A DNA stretch of 5,041 nt from Planctomycetota bacterium (GTDB taxonomy: Bacteria > Planctomycetota > Planctomycetia > Isosphaerales > Isosphaeraceae), in contig JAKBCQ010000296.1 in NCBI GenBank assembly GCA_021807585.1, forward strand, positions 1 to 5,041, in the 5' to 3' direction. A program made the translations under genes and the position numbers. Numbering within the stretch: position 1 is the stretch's first letter; every line of letters begins with the position of its first letter. The notes beneath the pieces were generated by a model. It saw nothing but the letters and a program-made list of their open reading frames with translations. It had not been told where the DNA came from and ran no database searches. Shown one piece after another: positions 1 through 3,780 of the stretch.

Positions 1-94
1 AGATCGGTTTGACCGCCGATGCGAACGCCGACGCGTCGTTCGCGTCCGGCGCCGCCTCGAAAAACGCGGCGCGGATCCGGGCGAGGATGTTCAT
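1..94 (-). CDS. argS: Arginyl-tRNA synthetase, N-terminal fragment (partial)
   Basis: An ATG at 94 opens a frame running off the left edge. It gives 31 residues beginning MNILARIRAAFFEAA and ending SAVKPI. Class I arginyl-tRNA synthetases, as I recall planctomycete ones, begin with a similar amphipathic helix (MNIL-x-x-(I/L)R-x-x-F) followed by a V(K/R)P stretch leading into the GDYQ/N segment of the Add-1 tRNA-binding domain. Only this N-terminal piece is visible, and the HIGH and KMSK signatures that would prove the enzyme lie outside. ArgS charges tRNA-Arg with arginine using ATP in the cytoplasm. The start lies 18 bp after the rsfS stop, with a G-rich stretch (GGGGGAA) about 10 nt before the ATG, so it is probably co-transcribed and perhaps translationally coupled with rsfS. 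The call rests on N-terminal similarity and context only. Confidence 0.6.
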   Translation of the reverse strand, partial: MNILARIRAAFFEAAPDANDASAFASAVKPI

Positions 95-112
95 CGCGGC
101 GAAATTCCCCCG

Positions 113-601
113 TCAGGCGCCCGCCGCGCCCGATTTAAGATCGAGCGGAAGTCGCGGAGCGTCCCCCCAAACCCCTTCAATTTCATAATATTTTCGCATC
201 TCTTCGGTAAAAAGATGAACGACAAAATCGCCGTAATCCATCAGCACCCAGCTACCTTCTTCGATCCCCTCGATGCCGAGCTTGTATTCCTTGCGTTTTT
301 TCATCTCTTGATCAATTTCGATCGCGATCGCGTTACCTTGCCTGCGGGCCGCGACGGTCGCCACGACGAAGAAATCGACGATCGAACTCACCGATCGCAG
401 GTCGAGGACGAGGATATCGCGGGCTCGATTATCGGCGGCGATCTGGGCGCAAAGCATCGAAAGCTCTTGGGCGCGTTCGACCCGCTCGGGGTGAGCGCGA
501 TCGACCGCGCCGGCGGGTACGACGTCTTGCGCATCGCGCTCGCTCTTGCGCGGCGCATCGTCGAGTTTCGGCGATCGGGTCGCGGAAGCGGGACGCTTCA
601 T
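113..601 (-). CDS. rsfS: Ribosomal silencing factor RsfS (Iojap/YbeB family)
   Basis: RsfS binds protein L14 (uL14) of the large ribosomal subunit and blocks joining of the 30S subunit, lowering translation during starvation. From the ATG at 601 the product is 162 aa. The conserved RsfS domain fills about residues 46-151. Visible signatures are IVDFFVVAT (about 73-81), the RRQGNAIAIEID helix, LGIEGIEEGSWVLMDYGDFVVHLF (about 108-131, the usual W(I/V)xxDxGDxxVH core) and YYEIEGVWGDAP (138-149). The first 45 residues are charged and low in complexity. This makes the protein longer than the usual 105-130 aa, but such extensions occur in related bacteria. The start is uncertain: an in-frame ATG at 649 would add 16 residues, and neither start has a clear Shine-Dalgarno sequence. 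The frame stays open to 1033, but that upstream part runs through repeat DNA and is not protein-like. It is followed 18 bp later by the putative argS. Confidence 0.93.
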   Translation of the reverse strand: MKRPASATRSPKLDDAPRKSERDAQDVVPAGAVDRAHPERVERAQELSMLCAQIAADNRARDILVLDLRSVSSIVDFFVVATVAARRQGNAIAIEIDQEMKKRKEYKLGIEGIEEGSWVLMDYGDFVVHLFTEEMRKYYEIEGVWGDAPRLPLDLKSGAAGA

Positions 602-833
602 CGAAGGTGAGGAAAGTGGGATTCGAGGACTAGGTCGCTCTGCCGTCATGCGCGGGTTCCGAGAAAAAAAGGTCGATCGGCCTGCCGATCGCGGCGAATT
701 GGGCTTCAAGAATCGGTCAAAGCCTCGCGTGCGATTCGGAAGATCATCGAAGGCGGGACACCACCCGATGAGGACGGGTTCGACCTCGATTGCTCCATGA
801 TACCGAAAAACCGATCGCTTGCCTATCCGCCGC

Positions 834-857
834 GGGGGGCTTCTCGGAGCGTTCCCC
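834..857 (+). other. Possible RNA hairpin upstream of rsfS
   Basis: GGGGGGC (834-840) can pair with GTTCCCC (851-857) around a 10-nt loop. Two of the seven pairs are G-U on the plus strand, whereas on the minus strand the same positions become A-C mismatches. The structure would therefore be more stable in a plus-strand RNA. It may be chance in G-rich sequence. Confidence 0.3.
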
Positions 858-879
858 ATGATGGATTCGATTCCCGTGA

Positions 880-950
880 GTCTTGAAGTCTGTGTTTCAA
901 AAGACGGGGGTGTCGTTTTGTAACACCCCGGGCCTTTTGGTTTGAATGGA
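880..950 (+). repeat. Direct repeat copy A with hairpin core
   Basis: The core at 907-950 matches 1577-1620 at 38 of 44 positions without gaps, at a fixed offset of 670 bp. The shared middle is GGGGTGTCGTTTTGT. In this copy a perfect 7-bp stem forms between GGGGTGT (907-913) and ACACCCC (923-929) with a 9-nt loop. A second stem lies immediately before it: GTCTTGAA (880-887) pairs with TTC and AAGAC (896-898 and 901-905) with an AA bulge. Weaker similarity to copy B extends left to about 890. On the minus strand the core stem is followed by CGTCTTTTG, so it could act as a weak terminator. Two copies in one gap suggest a dispersed extragenic repeat family. The strand is arbitrary. Confidence 0.7.
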
Positions 951-1403
951 GTGGATGCGATTGACTTCGACGGCTCGCGATGTGAAAATAGATGAGAATA
1001 CGACGACGCCGAAGAAAATCCAAACGAGATCAATCGATCGTTTCGCTTTCATGCGGGAATCGTTTTCATGAACCGAACCAAAGAGACGTTCGTCATCGAC
1101 GGAATCCTTGAACCTCTCAGTCGTTATTTCGACGCCGAGTCGGCGAGACGATTGATCGAGTTCGAGATCCCCCGGGAAATTTAGGTAATTTTCCATGAAC
1201 ATGTGAGGGAGGAATTTGGACCAACCTGAACGCACAAACTCACTGAATTCAGAAACCCGGAAACCGATTTTCTTGAGGTTTTGTCGTCGTCGATTAAACC
1301 CGGAATTAGCAAGCGATTCAATCACATTTTTTTCGGTTTTGTTGAAAGAGACGATCAACGCGTTCGCCGATACGAAAACGATCCCCTCGACCCCCAAGCC
1401 CAA
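897..1403 (-). CDS. Doubtful ORF, possible relic of a membrane or secreted protein
   Basis: An open frame of up to 168 codons starts at TTG 1403, with an in-frame TAG just upstream at 1419-1421. I recognise no family. It has a protein-like amino-acid mix and one hydrophobic segment at residues about 124-140 (IDLVWIFFGVVVFSSIF) preceded by KAKR. If translation began at the ATG at 1052 (residue 118), the product would be about 51 aa and would look like a signal peptide or single-span protein: a positive MKAKR start, a hydrophobic core, then TSRA. No start here (1403, 1202, 1196 or 1052) has a visible Shine-Dalgarno sequence. The last about 15 codons and the stop lie inside repeat copy A, so the 3' end may have been replaced by the repeat. 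It lacks CGATCG apart from one site at its 3' side and is lower in GC than neighbouring genes. It could equally be non-coding. Confidence 0.25.
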   Translation of the reverse strand: MGLGVEGIVFVSANALIVSFNKTEKNVIESLANSGFNRRRQNLKKIGFRVSEFSEFVRSGWSKFLPHMFMENYLNFPGDLELDQSSRRLGVEITTERFKDSVDDERLFGSVHENDSRMKAKRSIDLVWIFFGVVVFSSIFTSRAVEVNRIHSIQTKRPGVLQNDTPVF

Positions 1404-1500
1404 TGTGATCGGGCGCTTCTAAATTCGCGTAAGCGGCCGCTGATTAGATTACCGCCTGAGAGAGGACGATTCGTTCATTTGGTAATAGGTAATGCCGAAT

Positions 1501-1528
1501 GAGACGCCCGAGAAATCTTGGGTGTCTC
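1501..1528 (+). other. Strong 12-bp hairpin with tetraloop
   Basis: GAGACGCCCGAG (1501-1512) pairs with CTTGGGTGTCTC (1517-1528) around the loop AAAT, giving 12 continuous pairs if G-U is allowed at two positions. A T-G and an A-T pair at 1499-1500/1529-1530 can extend it. The two wobbles are G-U only on the plus strand and become C-A mismatches on the minus strand, so a plus-strand transcript is the better RNA partner. No T-run follows on the plus side (GTCCCAGG), so a standard intrinsic terminator is unlikely. It lies about 50 bp before the core of repeat copy B and shares GGGTGTC with it. Confidence 0.55.
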
Positions 1529-1560
1529 GTCCCAGGAGTTAGGGTGAGTTCCAGCAGAGT

Positions 1561-1620
1561 TTGTGTCTCATAATATGGGGTGTCGTTTTGTGACACCGCG
1601 GGCCATTCGCTTTGAATCGA
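1561..1620 (+). repeat. Direct repeat copy B with hairpin core
   Basis: This is the second copy of the 44-bp repeat (core 1577-1620; 38 of 44 identical to 907-950), in the same orientation as copy A. Its stem is GGTGTC (1579-1584) with GACACC (1592-1597) around GTTTTGT. Compared with copy A it gains the inner C-G pair (1584/1592, which is C-A in copy A) and loses an outer pair (G-G at 1578/1598). The loop sequence is conserved while the arms vary slightly, so the fold is kept though shifted by one pair. The similarity fades after about 1620. Confidence 0.7.
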
Positions 1621-1701
1621 GGGGCTGTTCGGAATCACCCGCACCCCGATCTCGGTTTGCTGCGCGGACTTCAGATCCCGATCATCAGAAACGCCGGATC
1701 G

Positions 1702-1840
1702 ACCTACCAATTATTACATATAATCTATAATATTCTTTGATAACAATCGACCGCGGCGAACGAGTGAGCCTCTTGTTAAAATTGACCGTTGTAAGGCGGT
1801 ATTGATTATATAAAGAATTGTTCATACTTATGCGGCTCAC
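1702..1840. promoter_or_regulatory. AT-rich island with promoter-like hexamers
   Basis: This is the most AT-rich part of the window. On the plus strand TTGACC (1782-1787) is followed after 17 nt by ATTATA (1805-1810), a reasonable sigma70-like pair. TATAAT also occurs at 1719-1724 and 1726-1731 without a good -35 box. On the minus strand TTGTTA (1746-1741) is 17 nt from TTATAT (1723-1718), which could serve a transcript running towards rsfS. A 7-bp inverted repeat, GTGAGCC (1764-1770) and GGCTCAC (1834-1840), frames the right half. No clear downstream plus-strand gene exists, since plus-strand frames from here run antisense into fmt. Promoter function is a guess from motif shape. Confidence 0.3.
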
Positions 1841-1964
1841 CGGGAGGATCGCCCCGCCTCTTGAAGATTCACCCTCAAATCACGCTGAAGACGCGGCGTT
1901 CATTCCAACCGGGCTGTTCTTGGAAACTGAAACGCAATCGCTGACATTTCGCGCGTGTATTCGG

Positions 1965-1980
1965 GCCGAAAACGTTCGGC
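1965..1980 (-). terminator. Short hairpin at the fmt stop codon, weak terminator candidate
   Basis: GCCGAA and TTCGGC form a perfect 6-bp stem around a 4-nt loop. On the minus strand the stem begins with the final G of the fmt TAG codon. The sequence after it (CCGAATACAC) lacks a U-run, so intrinsic termination would be weak. The position directly at the end of the def-fmt unit, before a long gap, is the main argument. Confidence 0.3.
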
Positions 1981-2990
1981 TATGCTTCCGAATCAAGGCC
2001 GAACGGCTTCGCCCCGCTTTCGAATCGATCGCCGATTTCGATCTTCCTGCCGCGGAGGAATTCTTCAATCGGCATCGGCTTTTTTCCCTCGACCTGAACC
2101 GTCTCCAACCGAATCCCCCCCGAGCCCGCGGCGACGATCACGCTCGCCGAATCGGCCGCGACGACGACCCCCGCGTCGCCGAGAGCCGAGGGCTCGACCC
2201 GCGATCGATGAACGATCAATCGCAACGGCGGCTTTTGAGATTGGCTCGAACGCCAATATGTGAAGGCGAGCGGCCACGGGTTCATAGCTCGAATCAGGTT
2301 ATGAACCTCTTGTGCCGAATGATTCCAATCGATCAATCCCTCTTCCTTGCGTAATTTGGGCGCCTTGGTCACGCGTGCTCGCTCTTGTTTGAGGGGCTCG
2401 GCTTCGCCTTGAGCGAGCCTGCCGATCGTTTCGAGCATCAAGGGGGCGCCGAGGATCGCGAGGCGGCCTTCGAGCTCTCCCGCAGTTTCGTCGGGATCGA
2501 TCGGGGTCGAGGCTCGCGCGAGCATTCCCCCGGCGTCGATCCGAGGAGTCATCAGGATGACCGTCACGCCGGCTTCGGTTTCGCCGTGCTCGATCGCACG
2601 AGCGACCGGCGCCGCGCCGCGATACGCCGGCAACAGCGATCCGTGCAGGTTGATCGCCCCCAGCCTGGGAACTCCCAAAAGCTCGGCCGAGAGAATCTGG
2701 CCGTAAGCCGCGGTCGCGAACACGTCGGGATCAAGTAACCGAATATGCTCAACTGAATCGATCAAGTTGACGTTTTCAGGTTGAAACACGGGGACGCCGC
2801 GTGCGAGAGCCGAGAGCTTGATCGCGACGGGGGTCGTGTCTTGCTTCCTCCCCTTGGGACGATCGGGCTGCGTGACGAGCGAAACGACGCGATAACCCGA
2901 GTCGACGAGGGTCTCGAAGACGGGAACCGCGAAATCCCCCGTGCCGAACATGACGATACGCGTCGATCGTTTTATCTCTGGATTCGTCAT
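1980..2990 (-). CDS. fmt: Methionyl-tRNA formyltransferase
   Basis: Fmt transfers a formyl group from 10-formyltetrahydrofolate to Met-tRNAfMet, producing the initiator used by bacterial ribosomes. From the ATG at 2990 the product is 336 aa, close to the usual 310-330. The N-terminal Rossmann-type formyltransferase domain opens with RIVMFGTGDFAVPVFETL. The catalytic triad of the family is present as N114 and H116 in AINLHGSLLPAYRGAAPV, and D152 in MTPRIDAGGML. The C-terminal OB-fold, tRNA-binding domain starts near TKAPKLRKEEGLIDW and continues through AMNPWPLAFTYW to KPMPIEEFLRGR. An in-frame ATG 24 nt upstream (3014) is possible, but only the 2990 ATG has a good Shine-Dalgarno sequence (GGAG at 3002-2999, 8-nt spacer). 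It lies 90 bp after def, its functional partner. The gene ends at TAG, where a short hairpin begins. Confidence 0.97.
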   Translation of the reverse strand: MTNPEIKRSTRIVMFGTGDFAVPVFETLVDSGYRVVSLVTQPDRPKGRKQDTTPVAIKLSALARGVPVFQPENVNLIDSVEHIRLLDPDVFATAAYGQILSAELLGVPRLGAINLHGSLLPAYRGAAPVARAIEHGETEAGVTVILMTPRIDAGGMLARASTPIDPDETAGELEGRLAILGAPLMLETIGRLAQGEAEPLKQERARVTKAPKLRKEEGLIDWNHSAQEVHNLIRAMNPWPLAFTYWRSSQSQKPPLRLIVHRSRVEPSALGDAGVVVAADSASVIVAAGSGGIRLETVQVEGKKPMPIEEFLRGRKIEIGDRFESGAKPFGLDSEA

Positions 2991-2998
2991 GATAACGG

Positions 2999-3002
2999 CT
3001 CC
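2999..3002 (-). promoter_or_regulatory. Shine-Dalgarno of fmt (GGAG), decides start
   Basis: GGAG, within ACGGAG when read with its flank, lies 8 nt before the ATG at 2990. The alternative ATG at 3014 is preceded by TTAAGA and has no comparable site. The same ACGGAG appears 7 nt before def. Confidence 0.7.
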
Positions 3003-3080
3003 GTCGATCGTCATTCTTAATGATACCGAAGTGTTGAATTAAATACGCGATTTCGGGAGTGAATCCGAACCTTCGGCGCT

Positions 3081-3701
3081 TTATTCCTGAGAAACGCGCC
3101 CGGCGAGATCGGCGGGAATTGTACCGTTCGCGGCGATCTCGTCGAGCCGGCGCGCGATCGTTTCGTCGCTTTCGTATTCCCCTTCGCGTTGAGCCTTGCG
3201 GAAGGCGGCTTCGATCTCGCGAATTTTGGTCTCGGCCGAAACCCGCCGCGCAGGCTCGAGATGATCGATGAACAGCCGGCCGCTGAGATGATCGGCCTCG
3301 TGCTGGATCGCTCGGCCAAGCAGGTCGTCGGCGTCGAGCTCGATCGTATTCCCCTCCAGATCAAAAGCGCGAACGCGTATCTTCCCGGCGCGTCGCACCT
3401 TCGAATAAAGACCGGGGAAGCTTAAGCAACCTTCCTCGTCTTCGATCGATCGTTGCCGCTTGACGATCTCGGGATTAATGAACACGCGCTCCTGATCGGC
3501 TCGTTCGGGATCGGCGGTCGTGTTCAAAACGAAAAACCGAAACGGCAGGCCCACCTGGTTCGCCGCCAGACCGATGCCGTTGCTTTCATACATCAATTCG
3601 AACATCTCGCGCACCACGGAGCGCAGATCGTCGTCGACGCGCGTCACCGGGACCGACTCGTAACGCAACGCGGGATGCGGATAAATCACGACTTTCAGCA
3701 C
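3081..3701 (-). CDS. def: Peptide deformylase
   Basis: Def removes the N-formyl group from nascent proteins at the ribosome exit, the step that reverses Fmt and precedes methionine aminopeptidase. The product is 206 aa and all three family motifs are intact: GIGLAANQV (42-50, with the oxyanion Q49), EGCLS (90-94, metal ligand C92) and QHEADH (133-138, ligands H134 and H138, catalytic E135). This predicts an active metallohydrolase. It is longer than the approximately 168-aa E. coli enzyme because of a charged, helical-looking C-terminal tail after about residue 150. The start is GTG at 3701, supported by GGAG (3712-3709) with a 7-nt spacer, and MLKVVIYPHPALR is a typical Def beginning. It follows the DUF4340 gene by 79 bp and precedes fmt by 90 bp. 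The def-fmt order is common in bacteria. A small CCGAA/TTCGG inverted repeat (3065-3076) lies just after the stop. Confidence 0.97.
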   Translation of the reverse strand: MLKVVIYPHPALRYESVPVTRVDDDLRSVVREMFELMYESNGIGLAANQVGLPFRFFVLNTTADPERADQERVFINPEIVKRQRSIEDEEGCLSFPGLYSKVRRAGKIRVRAFDLEGNTIELDADDLLGRAIQHEADHLSGRLFIDHLEPARRVSAETKIREIEAAFRKAQREGEYESDETIARRLDEIAANGTIPADLAGRVSQE

Positions 3702-3708
3702 GGAACGA

Positions 3709-3712
3709 CTCC
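3709..3712 (-). promoter_or_regulatory. Shine-Dalgarno of def (GGAG) for a GTG start
   Basis: GGAG in ACGGAG lies 7 nt before the GTG at 3701. Without it the non-ATG start would be uncertain. It overlaps a 15-codon frame (3742-3695) that runs across the def start. Confidence 0.7.
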
Positions 3713-3780
3713 GTAATCAACGTTCGTCATCGATCGTTTCATGTAAATATCTACCTTAATATCCGAACATCGTTTCGTGA

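Larger units (their letters stand above)
602..1979. other. Long gene-poor intergenic region between fmt and rsfS
   Basis: Nearly 1.4 kb separate the fmt stop from the rsfS start with no confidently recognised gene. Contents from left to right are: rsfS upstream sequence (602-830), a possible GGGGGGC/GTTCCCC hairpin (834-857), repeat copy A (about 880-950), a doubtful minus-strand ORF (897-1403), a 12-bp hairpin (1501-1528), repeat copy B (about 1561-1620) and an AT-rich island (about 1702-1830). Another open minus-strand frame (1444-1710, TTG start) covers copy B. It has no recognisable domain and I do not call it a gene. Base composition is lower in GC than the flanking genes: rows counted by eye are 42-48% between 1201 and 1380 and 32% for 1681-1740, against 68% for 4621-4680. 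The stretch may be decayed or acquired sequence. Confidence 0.7.

Noticed and set aside
760..800. tRNA-like GGTTCGA near 778
   Set aside because: The flanking bases do not pair as a T-arm, and no acceptor or anticodon arm can be drawn on either strand.
602..1033. N-terminal extension of the rsfS frame up to 1033
   Set aside because: It runs through repeat copy A and has an Arg/Pro/Ser-rich, non-domain composition. The full RsfS domain is covered from 601.
1216..1422. Plus-strand ORF behind AGGGAGGA
   Set aside because: The Shine-Dalgarno-like sequence is only about 3 nt from a TTG start, and the 68-aa product has no recognisable feature.
907..1620. CRISPR array
   Set aside because: Only two diverged copies 670 bp apart, no regular spacers and no cas genes.
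1400..1980. Riboswitch or T-box upstream of a translation gene
   Set aside because: The gap lies downstream of fmt and far from the rsfS start. I could not find conserved T-box (AGGGUGGNACCGCG-like) or other riboswitch core sequence.
1818..2354. 178-codon plus-strand open frame starting in the AT-rich island
   Set aside because: Most of it is antisense to the conserved C-terminal domain of fmt, and the product shows no known motif. A preceding promoter-like pair is not enough.
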